Positions 15,014 to 23,484 of a DNA stretch of 46,641 bases are shown piece after piece. Position numbers and translations under genes: made by a program. Below the pieces are notes generated by a model. That model was not told the DNA's origin. It saw only the letters and a program-made list of their open reading frames with translations, and searched no databases. Position 1 is the stretch's first letter. Each line of letters begins with the position of its first letter. The DNA lies in contig CAMAUX010000043.1 in NCBI GenBank assembly GCA_945861435.1, positions 1 through 46,641 on the forward strand, written 5' to 3'. The stretch is from Chthoniobacter flavus (lineage in GTDB: Bacteria > Verrucomicrobiota > Verrucomicrobiia > Chthoniobacterales > Chthoniobacteraceae).

Positions 15014-17929
15014 TCAGTCCAGATAGCGGAAGTCGATGGAGGCGAAAAGCATCTGGTGGATCTGGGTCCAGCCTTCGATGCCGGGATCGTTCGTGGCGAG
15101 GTACTGGGTGCAGAGGGTGCGTTCGCGTTCAGAGGGTTGTCTGCCGAGGATGCGCATGTAGGCAGCGTCGATGCGTTCGGGATCTGAGGCGGCGAGGGCC
15201 ATGGTGCGTTGGGCGGCGGCGCGAGCCTGGTCGCGAACGAAGGGGCTGTTGAGAAGATAGAGAGCCTGTGGGGCGACGGTGCTGACGTTGCGCTGGCCGA
15301 CGGGTTGGTTGATGTTCGCGAAGTCGAATACTTCGAATGCTTCGAGGCGTTTGTTGCGGAATGCCGGGGTGTAGAAGCTGCGGCGCAGATCGGTGAACTG
15401 GTAGGCGTACTCGATGTTTTGGGCGGAGGAGGTGTTGGCGTCGATGTCGCCTGCCCCGGCGATGTTGGGGCCGCCTTGGGCGAGGTCGATGCGTCCGCTA
15501 GCATGGAGGATGGCATCGCGGATTTCCTCGGCGTTGAGGCGGCGGCGGTTGGCACGCGCGAAGAGGTGGTTCTCAGGATCCTGCTTGGACGGGGGTTGGA
15601 CGGAGAGTTGCCATGCGCGGGAGAGCACGATTTCGCGCACGAGGGTTTTGAGGTTCCATCCTTCCTGAATGAACTGGAGGGCGAGATGGTCGAGGAGTTC
15701 GGGGTGGGTGGGGAGTTCGCCCGTGGTGCCGAAGTTGTCGACGGTGCGGACGATGCCGGCGCCGAAGAGCCAGAACCAGACGCGGTTGACGAGGACACGT
15801 GCGGTGAGGGGGTTGTCGGAGCTCACCAGCCATTCGGCGAGTTCGAGGCGGCCGCTCTGTTTTGCGGGGAGTGCGGGTGCAGGCCCTGCGAGGGCGACTT
15901 GGAGAAAGCCGCGTGGGACGCTGGGACCGCGCTGACGTTCGATGCCGCGGACGCGGATTTGTGTGTCGGCGATTGCGTCGTCCTCGCGGACGATCATTGC
16001 GGTGTCGCGTTTGGGACCCTTCGTGGTGAGGTTTTTGATTTCGGCTTCGACACTCTTTACACGGGCGCGTTCCGGGCTGTCTTTTTCTTTAGGGGGCTGC
16101 GGAGTTTTCGATGCGGGGTTCTTGGAAGGTGCTCCTGTGGTGGTGGCGAGAGCAGGGGAAGGGGGCGCGTCTTCCTCGATGAGTTGGAGCGCGTCGACGG
16201 TGACGTAGCCCTTGGTGTCGGCGTTGCTGATGAGCACGTAGCCCGCGCCGTCCTTTTCGAAACGGAATTTGCCGAGGGAGACGAAGCGGCCGTCGATGGG
16301 AGGTGGGCCGGACTGGTCGATGAAGACGGTGTCCTCGCCGTCGGCGTGGAGGATGTTGATGCGGACATTGTTCGCGCGGCCCTGTGCATGAGCGTAGGCG
16401 AGGCGCAGGTCGTAGCGGGCGGTCTTCGGGATTTGCGGGGTGAAGGTGATGGTGCAGGCGCCCTTTTCCTTGTTGTCGTCGGTGAGGTAGCCCTTGCCGA
16501 CGTAGGAGCGGACATGGGTGGAGTGTTTCCATTGGCCGACGACTTTGGCGTCCTGATCGTCGAGGACGATGCCCGGTAGTTCGGAGGGGGCGATGGGGCG
16601 GCCCGGGGAGGAGCTGGCTTCGGCGACGTTCTTGGAAGCTTTGGCGAGAGCGGTCTGCGCTGCCTTGAGTTCGCTTTGAAGGGACGCGATGTGCTGCTCA
16701 TGGGCTTGGAGAGCGGGTTCGTCCTCGGGTGCGGCTGGGAGTGGGTGGGTGATCCAGCGGGCGACGTTGTCGGTGTAGTTGTGGAGGGTACGAGTGGAGG
16801 CGAAGATGCCGGCGAGGGCGTAGTAGTCGTGCTGGGGGACGGGGTCGAATTTGTGATCGTGGCAGCGGGCGCAGCCGAGGGTCTGGCCAAGGAGGGAGCG
16901 TCCGAGGGTGTCGATCTGTTCGTCGATAATGTCGAAGCGCAGTTGTTGTTTGTACTGTTCTTCGTAATTGGTGGGGCCGAGTGCGAGGAAGCCAGTGGCG
17001 ATGAGGTGGCGGCGTTGCTCGTCAGTGTCCTTGTGTGGGAGGAGGTCGCCGGCGATCTGCTCGCGGATGAATTGGTGGATGGGGAGGCCGCTGTTAAAGC
17101 TTTCGCGGACGTAATCGCGGTAACGCCACGCGTCTTTGAAGAGCAGGGTGCGGCCTCCGCCGCTGCTTTCCGCGAAACGTGCGATGTCCAGCCAGTGGCT
17201 GCCCCATGTCTCTCCGAAGTGGGGGCTTGCGAGCAGTTCATCGACCATCTTGGAGAGCGCATTGTTGCGGCCCTGCGTTTGCGTATCGGTAAGGAGAGTG
17301 TCGACCTGTTCAGGAGAGGGGGGAAGGCCGGTGAGCGCAAAGGACAGGCGCCGGGCGAGCACCGGGAGCGTGGCGTCGGGTGCGGCCTGGATGCCGTCCT
17401 TTTCCATGCGTGCGAGCAGGAAGCGGTCGATGGCGGTGAGTGGCCAGTCGGCGTGTTGGACGTTGGGCGGATCGGCTTTGTGGAGGGGTTGATAGCACCA
17501 GAACTTGCGGCCTTCCTCGAGGCTGAGACCGCGTTGTTTGGTCTTGGGCGCATCGTCCGAGCGGGGGTCCGGTGCGCCCATTGCGATCCATTGCTCGAGG
17601 ATGGCGATTTCTCCCCCGGGGAGTTTCTGTTTTGGGGGCATCTGGAGATCGCGGTTGGCGTACCGGACGGCCTCGATGAGGAGGCTTGCCTCGGGTTGTC
17701 CCGGGGTGATGGCGGGGCCGGTGTCGCCGCCCTTGATCCATGCTTCACGGGAGTCGAGGCGCAGGCCTCCTTTCACCTTTTTTTCAGCGCTATGGCACTC
17801 GGAGCAGCGCTGTGCGAGGAGGGGGCGGACTTTGTTTTCAAAGAAATCCGTTCCCGGGTCTGCCGCAGCGTGTGCGGAGAGGATGGCTGCGAGGGTGAGC
17901 GTGACGGGGGTGCGGCGCATGGGGGGCAC
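15014..17929 (-). CDS. Planctomycete-type cytochrome c protein (PSCyt1-PSCyt2-PSD1)
   Basis: Large exported protein of 971 residues. A signal peptide (LTLAAILSAHAAA) is followed by a PSCyt1 domain with the heme site CSECH at 42-46 and a likely distal Met in LQMPPKQ. Then come PSCyt2/DUF1549 (about 150-360, with DRFLLARME, LTGLPPSPEQV and the FAESSGGG box) and the CARCHDHKFDPV motif, a second CxxCH. Residues about 455-585 form an inserted beta-rich region (VVGQWKHSTHVRSYVGKGYL, ARYDLRLAYA, YVTVDALQLIEE) resembling golvesin/xly carbohydrate-associated modules. PSD1/DUF1553 (about 690-940) ends the protein. It heads the operon with DUF1501 and ThuA genes. The function is unproven; it is thought to be extracellular redox linked to polymer breakdown. 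Confidence 0.92.
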   Translation of the reverse strand: MPPMRRTPVTLTLAAILSAHAAADPGTDFFENKVRPLLAQRCSECHSAEKKVKGGLRLDSREAWIKGGDTGPAITPGQPEASLLIEAVRYANRDLQMPPKQKLPGGEIAILEQWIAMGAPDPRSDDAPKTKQRGLSLEEGRKFWCYQPLHKADPPNVQHADWPLTAIDRFLLARMEKDGIQAAPDATLPVLARRLSFALTGLPPSPEQVDTLLTDTQTQGRNNALSKMVDELLASPHFGETWGSHWLDIARFAESSGGGRTLLFKDAWRYRDYVRESFNSGLPIHQFIREQIAGDLLPHKDTDEQRRHLIATGFLALGPTNYEEQYKQQLRFDIIDEQIDTLGRSLLGQTLGCARCHDHKFDPVPQHDYYALAGIFASTRTLHNYTDNVARWITHPLPAAPEDEPALQAHEQHIASLQSELKAAQTALAKASKNVAEASSSPGRPIAPSELPGIVLDDQDAKVVGQWKHSTHVRSYVGKGYLTDDNKEKGACTITFTPQIPKTARYDLRLAYAHAQGRANNVRINILHADGEDTVFIDQSGPPPIDGRFVSLGKFRFEKDGAGYVLISNADTKGYVTVDALQLIEEDAPPSPALATTTGAPSKNPASKTPQPPKEKDSPERARVKSVEAEIKNLTTKGPKRDTAMIVREDDAIADTQIRVRGIERQRGPSVPRGFLQVALAGPAPALPAKQSGRLELAEWLVSSDNPLTARVLVNRVWFWLFGAGIVRTVDNFGTTGELPTHPELLDHLALQFIQEGWNLKTLVREIVLSRAWQLSVQPPSKQDPENHLFARANRRRLNAEEIRDAILHASGRIDLAQGGPNIAGAGDIDANTSSAQNIEYAYQFTDLRRSFYTPAFRNKRLEAFEVFDFANINQPVGQRNVSTVAPQALYLLNSPFVRDQARAAAQRTMALAASDPERIDAAYMRILGRQPSERERTLCTQYLATNDPGIEGWTQIHQMLFASIDFRYLD

Positions 17930-18067
17930 GTGGATAAGATCCGGGGTGGGGGCGGTGTTAGGTGAAAACTGCCGGGGATGCGCGGGTGAGGGGCGTTTTT
18001 GGGGGATGCGCTGCTGAAGGTGCTGGTTGTTAGCTGTGGCTAATAAGTAATTAGTTTACATAGCTGC

Positions 18068-18973
18068 ATGAGTTTTTCCACCCGGCGGAAAGTGTTTCGG
18101 ATTGCGCATCTGACGGACCTGCACCTTGGGATTAAAGAGGGGGATTGGGCAGATGCGCTCCTGCTCGTGGACGATGCCTTGGAGCAGGGGGCGGATCATG
18201 TGGTTTTCAGCGGGGATCTGCTGGAGGCTGCAAGCGGTGATTGTCTGCGCGCATTGGTGAGGCAGTTGCGGGTGCGCGGGTTGTGTGATGCGTCCAAGAC
18301 GACCATCGTTCCGGGAAACCACGACGTGTTTCCGTGGAGCATAGAGATGTTTCCGTGGAGCATAGAGAAGAAGTGGCCGGGTTTGGACTTCCTGATTCCG
18401 ACCCGGAACTTCAGGACGTTCGGACGGCTCACTTCGTGGAGTCGCAGGGGCGAGGAGGCGGAACCGCTTTTCAGGAATGCGGCCTATCCTTTTGGGAAGC
18501 GGATTGCGCCCGGGGTGGATCTTGTGGGCTTGGATACAACGGCGCAAGAGGCACGCAATCCATTGGACACCGCATGGGGACGCATGGACGAAGAGGATGC
18601 GGATGCGGCGCAGACGTTTTTTGCCCGGCGCAAGTCAGTGCACCGGGTGGTGGTGATGCATCACTATCCATTCGATGATTTTTCCAATGTGACGTTCGCG
18701 ATGAAGGGTGTCGCGATTAAGGAGTTTCAGATGCGGTTCACGGAGCCCGATGCCGCCACGGTGCGCAACTGGCTGGGCCGGGCAGGGGCGACCGTGGTTT
18801 TGTGCGGACACATTCACGACTATCGCAACAAGGAGACAAAGGAGGGGGTGCGTGTGGTGTGTTCGAACTCCTCCAAATCGGAGGGGGAGGACGCGCGCTG
18901 CTACAGCATGGTGGACCTGCACGCGGACGGTCGCGTGGGCGTGAAACAACGCAGTCTGATGATGCCGGGTTGA
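18068..18973 (+). CDS. Calcineurin-like metallophosphoesterase
   Basis: 301 residues, cytoplasmic (no signal peptide). All metal-binding motifs are present: D17-x-H19 in LTDLHL, GD at 49-50 in VFSGDLLE, GNHD at 83-86, the paired His in VMHHYPFDD, and GHIHDYR near the C-terminus. It resembles the Icc/cyclic-nucleotide phosphodiesterase branch, but the substrate cannot be read from sequence. Immediately after GNHD there is an exact 21-base tandem duplication that repeats FPWSIE, adding seven residues next to the active-site loop. The gene is divergent from the cytochrome operon (138 bases between) and convergent with ppsA. Confidence 0.88.
   Translation: MSFSTRRKVFRIAHLTDLHLGIKEGDWADALLLVDDALEQGADHVVFSGDLLEAASGDCLRALVRQLRVRGLCDASKTTIVPGNHDVFPWSIEMFPWSIEKKWPGLDFLIPTRNFRTFGRLTSWSRRGEEAEPLFRNAAYPFGKRIAPGVDLVGLDTTAQEARNPLDTAWGRMDEEDADAAQTFFARRKSVHRVVVMHHYPFDDFSNVTFAMKGVAIKEFQMRFTEPDAATVRNWLGRAGATVVLCGHIHDYRNKETKEGVRVVCSNSSKSEGEDARCYSMVDLHADGRVGVKQRSLMMPG
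18327..18368 (+). repeat. Exact 21-bp tandem duplication inside the metallophosphoesterase gene
   Basis: Bases 18327-18347 and 18348-18368 are identical. The duplication is in frame and doubles the peptide FPWSIE(M/K) just after the GNHD metal-binding motif. Confidence 0.95.
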
Positions 18974-18982
18974 GGATCGGCT

Positions 18983-21535
18983 TCACAGGCTGAGGAGTTG
19001 CTGGTGAAGCGCGAGGTTGCGTGGCTCGGTATCGTCTGAGTCCGCGCTGGTGTGTGGGGCGTCGTCAGCGGGGATTCGCGGCGGGCAGGATTCGGGACGG
19101 GGGGAGGTGGCGGGCTGCGCGCAGGCGTCTGCGAGGCGTTCGGCATCGAGGATGATGCGGGTGGTTTCCAGAACGCTGTCCGGGTTGAGGGAGATGCTGT
19201 CGATTCCATTCGCGATGAGGAACCGGGTGAACTCTGGGTAATCGCTGGGAGCCTGGCCGCAGATGCCGATCTTGCAGCCATGTTCATGGCAGGTGGCGAT
19301 GACTTCGGCGATGAGGCGGGTGACGGCAGGGCTGCGTTCGTCGAAGAGGGGGGCGACGAGAGCGCTGTCGCGGTCGACGCCGAGGACGAGTTGGGTGAGG
19401 TCGTTGGATCCGATGCTGAAGCCGTCGAAGAGCGGGGTGAACTCGGAGGCGAGCAGGACGTTGCTGGGGAGTTCGCACATCATGTGCACTTCCAAGGCAT
19501 CGTGGCCTCGGACAAGGCCGTGGAGGGCCATCTGCTGCTGAACCTTGCGAGCTTCCTCCGGTGTGCGGCAGAAGGGGATCATTACCTGCAGGTTGGTGAG
19601 GCCCATGGTCTCGCGCACCCGTCGCACTGCGCGGCATTCAAGACCGAAGGCCGCCTGGTAACGGGGATGGTAATACCGGCTTGCACCCCGGAACCCGAGC
19701 ATCGGGTTTTCTTCAAGGGGTTCGTAGGCGCGGCCACCGATGAGGTGGGCGTATTCGTTGGACTTGAAGTCGCTCAGTCGTAGGAGGACGGGCTTTGGGT
19801 GGAAGGCTGCGGCGATGGTGCCGATGCCTTGTGCGAGCTTTTCCACAAAGAACTCCGCTTTGTCGGGATAACCCTCCGTGATCCGCTCGATGAGATCGCG
19901 GGCCATGGGGTCGGCGAGGTTTTGGAAGTCGGCGAGAGCGGCGGGGTGGATGCGGATTGCCTGGGTGATGATGAATTCCATCCGAGCAAGGCCGACGCCG
20001 TCGTTGGGTATCTGGGCAAGGCTGAAGGCTTCGCCGGGATCTGCCACGTTCATCATGACGCGGGTGCGCGGCCGGGCCACTCCTGCGAGGTCCGTGCATG
20101 CGCGTTCGAAAGCGAGCACGCCTTCGAAGACGGTGCCGGTGTCGCCCGCGGCGCAGCTCACGGTGACCATGGATCCATCGGGGATGGTGTGCGTGGCGTT
20201 GCCGGTGCCGACGACGGCGGGCACGCCGAGTTCGCGGCTGACGATGGCGGCGTGGCAGGTGCGGCCTCCTGTGTCTGTGACCACAGCGGCGGCGTCGCGC
20301 AGGATGGGCTGCCAGTCGGGATCGGTCTTCACGGTGACGAGCACTTCGCCTTTCTGGAAGCTGCCGATGGCGCTGGCGTCCGCAATCACCCGGGCCCGCC
20401 CCGAGGCGATGCGCGTGCCGACGCGCTGGCCCGTGGCGAGCACGGGGCCGCGGCCCTTGAGTGTGAAGCGCTCGAGCACATCGGGACGGCGGCGGGACTC
20501 GACCGTTTCGGGTCGCGCTTGAAGGAGGAAGATTTCGCCCGTGATGCCGTCCTTGGCCCACTCGATGTCCATGGGGGTTGGGTGTCCGTGGAGTTCTGAG
20601 TAGTGGTCTTCCACGGTGCAGGCCCAACGCGACAGGGTGAGGATCTCGTTATCGTTGAGAACGAGCCGAGTGCGGTCTTCTTCGGGAACAGGGACGGAGA
20701 GCAGGTGCCCTGGTCGCTGCGGGTCGTAGACGAGTTTGGATGCCTTGGAGCCGGTGTGTTTTTGGAGGATGGGGCTGTGGCCTGTGCGCAGTGTTGTTTT
20801 GAAGACGCGGTACTCGTCCGGGGTGACCGCGCCTTGGACGAGGGATTCGCCGAGCCCGAAGGTGGCGTTGATCAGGACGACGCCGCGGAAGCCGGACTCG
20901 GTGTCGAGGGTGAACATGACGCCGGATCCAGCGAGGTCGGAGCGTACCATCCGCTGCACGCCGACGCTGAGAGCGCAGTGGAGGGTGTCGATGCCGCGTT
21001 CTGCCCGGTAGCTGATGGCGCGTTCGGTGAATAGGGAGGCGAAGCAGCGCCTGCAGGCGTCCAGAAGAGCATGGGCGCCTTGGACATTGAGGAAACTTTC
21101 CTGCTGTCCGGCGAAGCTGGCCTCTGGGAGGTCTTCGGCAGTGGCGGAGGAGCGGACGGCCACCGCGGGCGGTTCGGAATGGTTTCCCTGGAGTTGGCGA
21201 TAGGCGGCGAGCACGGCATCTTCTAGGTGGGGCGGGAGCGGAGCTGTGCAGAGGGCGTTGCGCAGGTGTGCGGAGGCGTTCTGGAGTGCGGCGAGGTCGC
21301 GTGTATCGAGTCCGGAGAGGGTGGACTGCACGAGGGGGCTGAGATTGCCGCTGCTGAGGAAGAGGCGGTAGGCCTCGGCCGTGAGTGCGAAGCCGTCCGG
21401 GATCTTGATGCCTTTTGGAGTTAGGGCGCGCACCATTTCACCGAGAGAAGCGTTTTTGCCGCCGACTGAGGGGAGGTCTGCGAGGCGGATGTCGGCAAAC
21501 CAGCGGACCAGAGGAGAATCGGGTTCGGGTTTCAT
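18983..21535 (-). CDS. ppsA: Phosphoenolpyruvate synthase
   Basis: Converts pyruvate and ATP to phosphoenolpyruvate, AMP and phosphate, allowing gluconeogenesis from three-carbon substrates. 850 residues from ATG 21535, against about 790 in E. coli. The N-terminal ATP-grasp domain shows LPSVGGKNASLGEM and VAVRSSATAEDLPEASFAGQ. The phosphohistidine domain has GGRTCHAAIVSRELGVPAVVG with His428. The PEP-binding barrel has FIITQAIRIHP and ends with the catalytic Cys in GICGQAPSD. The extra length is a C-terminal tail rich in Pro, Ser and Asp (DDAPHTSADSDDTEP) of unknown use. The single gene has a repeat-filled upstream region. Confidence 0.95.
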   Translation of the reverse strand: MKPEPDSPLVRWFADIRLADLPSVGGKNASLGEMVRALTPKGIKIPDGFALTAEAYRLFLSSGNLSPLVQSTLSGLDTRDLAALQNASAHLRNALCTAPLPPHLEDAVLAAYRQLQGNHSEPPAVAVRSSATAEDLPEASFAGQQESFLNVQGAHALLDACRRCFASLFTERAISYRAERGIDTLHCALSVGVQRMVRSDLAGSGVMFTLDTESGFRGVVLINATFGLGESLVQGAVTPDEYRVFKTTLRTGHSPILQKHTGSKASKLVYDPQRPGHLLSVPVPEEDRTRLVLNDNEILTLSRWACTVEDHYSELHGHPTPMDIEWAKDGITGEIFLLQARPETVESRRRPDVLERFTLKGRGPVLATGQRVGTRIASGRARVIADASAIGSFQKGEVLVTVKTDPDWQPILRDAAAVVTDTGGRTCHAAIVSRELGVPAVVGTGNATHTIPDGSMVTVSCAAGDTGTVFEGVLAFERACTDLAGVARPRTRVMMNVADPGEAFSLAQIPNDGVGLARMEFIITQAIRIHPAALADFQNLADPMARDLIERITEGYPDKAEFFVEKLAQGIGTIAAAFHPKPVLLRLSDFKSNEYAHLIGGRAYEPLEENPMLGFRGASRYYHPRYQAAFGLECRAVRRVRETMGLTNLQVMIPFCRTPEEARKVQQQMALHGLVRGHDALEVHMMCELPSNVLLASEFTPLFDGFSIGSNDLTQLVLGVDRDSALVAPLFDERSPAVTRLIAEVIATCHEHGCKIGICGQAPSDYPEFTRFLIANGIDSISLNPDSVLETTRIILDAERLADACAQPATSPRPESCPPRIPADDAPHTSADSDDTEPRNLALHQQLLSL

Positions 21536-21567
21536 GGTGTGAGGATGGGGATGCGGCAGGAGAGTGA

Positions 21568-21660
21568 GTGGATGGAAGGGAATGAACCTGGATGGAAGTG
21601 GATGGAAGTGGATTGAAGGGAATGAACCTGGATGGAAGTGGATGGGAGTGGATGGAGGGT
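21568..21660. repeat. 40-bp tandem duplication built from 10-bp units, upstream of ppsA
   Basis: Two near-identical 40-base copies (21568-21607 and 21608-21647) with further partial units to 21660. The subunit is a 10-mer, GATGGAAGTG, seen exactly or with one change many times; AATGAACCTG occurs once per copy. It lies in the 5' leader side of ppsA, 33 bases and more before its ATG. Confidence 0.85.
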
Positions 21661-22067
21661 GGGGCGGTATTCGAGTGAACCACCTCCCACAGTTTAATCG
21701 CGGGCGGGGGGCCGAGAGGGGGTGCGTGGATGGAGGAGATTTCTGGGCGCGCGGGTGGTGGTGCAGGAACAAGCAGGGAGCGCATTCTCCGGAAGTTTGA
21801 ATGCGTGTCGGCCGCTGTGGCCGCGCGGTGCGCGGCGCTCGTGGATCAGGCGCGGGCGGCCATTTTGCCACGGAGTGCGCGGTGCCGGTTGTGGTGCGAT
21901 GCCGATGCTTCGGGGGCTTTCCTTCGGAGCTGGATTCCTTGTGATTGAGGTGTGTGATTTTTCAGGAATCTGCGTGCCTGCTGATCTGTTTCGATCCTAT
22001 TCGCGGGACAGGAGAGGGGAGCGAAAAGACGTGCAGCATCGTATTTGTGAGAGCATGGTGGCCGACT
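21661..22067. other. Long gap between ppsA and the helicase gene
   Basis: About 400 bases with no convincing gene. GC-rich inverted stretches around 21810-21865 could fold. A long structured 5' leader is common for DEAD-box helicase genes, but no specific motif was recognised here. Confidence 0.35.
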
Positions 22068-23387
22068 ATGCCATTTCGCTCCCTCGGCCTCGGATCAGAG
22101 ATTCTCAAAGCACTGGAGGAGGTGGGGTATACTGAGCCGACGCCCATTCAAGCGGCGGCTATTCCGCTGATTCTCACGGGGCGTGATCTGGTGGGTATTG
22201 CGCAGACGGGCAGTGGGAAGACGGCGGCGTTTGTGCTGCCGCTGCTTCAACTGCTGCGGGGTGGGAAGCCTGGGACGCAGGTGCTGATTATTGCTCCTAC
22301 TCGCGAGTTGGTGGTGCAGATCGAGGAGAACCTTCTTGCGTACGCGAAGCATCTGTCCGTGCGGGTGGCGAAGGTTTTTGGCGGAGTGGGGGAGCGTCCG
22401 CAGATTGAGGCACTAAAGGCCCGTGTGGAGGTGGTGGTGGCCACGCCGGGGCGGTTGCTGGACCTGATGCGGCACGCGGATTTTCGTGGTTTGCGGGCGC
22501 TCGTTTTGGACGAGGCGGACCGGATGCTCGACATGGGTTTTCTTCCGTCGATTCGGCGGATTGTGAAGGAGTTGCCGGTGCAGCGGCAGACGCTGTTGTT
22601 CACGGCGACGCTGTCCCGCGAGATCGAGACGCTGGCGCAGCAGTTCCTGCGGGATCCGCAGCGTGTGGAGATCGGCCGTCGGTCGAATCCGGCGCAGAGT
22701 GTGACGCAGGAGGTTTACGAGGTGCCGATGCACCTGAAGCCGGCGTTGCTGGGGCATCTGCTGGCGCAACCAGATCTGCGGAGTGTGCTGGTGTTTACGC
22801 GCACCAAGCACGGGGCGGATCGTGTGGCCCGGAAGTTGGAGTCGATTGGAGTGCAGTGTGCGGCGATCCATTCCAATCGTTCGCAGAACCAGCGGCTAAG
22901 GTCGCTGCAGGAGTTTCGGGAGGGGCGGGTGCGCGTGTTGGTGGCCACGGATATTGCGTCGCGAGGGATCGATGTGGACGGAATTTCGCACGTGGTGAAC
23001 TACGACTTTCCGATGCATGCGGAGGACTATGTCCACCGGATCGGGCGCACGGGGCGGGCGAGCGCGCTGGGCGTGGCGTTGAGCTTTGTGACGTCCGATG
23101 ACCAGGGGTCCCTACGCGCCTTGGAACGGTTCATTGGCCGTGGCATCGAGCGGCGGCGGGCGGAGGGGTTCGACTACACGGTGGCCGGACCGGCTCCGTC
23201 GGCGGATCGGACTCCGGCGCGTTCGGGCGGTGGAGAGGGAGTGGGCGGAGGTGGGCGCGGGCGGCCGACTGGAGTCCCCGGACAGGGGAGAAAGGATGGG
23301 AGGGGGAGTCGGAGTGGTCCCGGTCGGCGCGATGGGTATGGAGCTGGGCCGAGGAATGGCGGTGGTGGGGCGCACCGAGGCCGCTGA
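22068..23387 (+). CDS. rhlE: DEAD-box RNA helicase (RhlE-like)
   Basis: ATP-dependent RNA helicase that remodels RNA duplexes, 439 residues from ATG 22068. Motifs are in order: Q motif GYTEPTPIQ (20-28), Walker A AQTGSGKT (45-52), PTREL, TPGRL, DEAD at 148-151, motif III as TAT (LLFTATL) instead of the commoner SAT, then VLVFTRTKHGA, ATDIASRGIDVDG and HRIGRTGR. The last 70 residues are Gly/Arg-rich (GGGRGRP, RKDGRGSRSG), a typical RNA-binding tail. The longer frame upstream starts within non-coding sequence. RhlE is the closest named branch by tail and motifs, but the exact subgroup is uncertain. The stop codon lies inside a 9-bp repeat. Confidence 0.9.
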   Translation: MPFRSLGLGSEILKALEEVGYTEPTPIQAAAIPLILTGRDLVGIAQTGSGKTAAFVLPLLQLLRGGKPGTQVLIIAPTRELVVQIEENLLAYAKHLSVRVAKVFGGVGERPQIEALKARVEVVVATPGRLLDLMRHADFRGLRALVLDEADRMLDMGFLPSIRRIVKELPVQRQTLLFTATLSREIETLAQQFLRDPQRVEIGRRSNPAQSVTQEVYEVPMHLKPALLGHLLAQPDLRSVLVFTRTKHGADRVARKLESIGVQCAAIHSNRSQNQRLRSLQEFREGRVRVLVATDIASRGIDVDGISHVVNYDFPMHAEDYVHRIGRTGRASALGVALSFVTSDDQGSLRALERFIGRGIERRRAEGFDYTVAGPAPSADRTPARSGGGEGVGGGGRGRPTGVPGQGRKDGRGSRSGPGRRDGYGAGPRNGGGGAHRGR

Positions 23388-23400
23388 GGCCGCTGAGGCC
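23377..23400. repeat. 9-bp tandem repeat spanning the helicase stop codon
   Basis: GAGGCCGCT, GAGGCCGCT, then GAGGCC. The helicase stop TGA (23385-23387) is made by the junction of the first two units, and each further unit repeats the same stop in the same frame. Confidence 0.8.
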
Positions 23401-23429
23401 TGAAGGGCGAATCGCGGGGATGTTTTTTT

Positions 23430-23457
23430 GGCCGCCTTTGGGTTTTTTAGGGCGGCC
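23430..23457. terminator. Hairpin between convergent helicase and mlaA genes
   Basis: GGCCGCCTT (23430-23438) can pair with AGGGCGGCC (23449-23457) with one wobble; the loop holds six T. T runs lie before the stem and in the loop, not after it, so this is not a textbook rho-independent terminator in either direction. Its place between two converging genes makes a terminator role plausible. Confidence 0.45.
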
Positions 23458-23484
23458 TAAGCTACAAGCTGGGAGGAGGATCGG

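Noticed and set aside
12802-17965. Very long plus-strand open frames (up to 816 codons) opposite the cytochrome/DUF1501/ThuA genes
   Set aside because: They are antisense to three well-supported genes, have monotonous Gly/Val/Glu/Ala composition and match no family. High GC removes stop codons from the opposite strand.
21536-21871. 112-codon N-terminal extension of PEP synthase
   Set aside because: It translates the 10-bp repeat region into His/Pro/Ser repeats; the true family start is at 21535.
21722-22067. Short plus-strand open frames upstream of the helicase
   Set aside because: Overlapping frames with mixed Arg/Ala/Cys composition, no start-site signal and no family; not supportable as genes.
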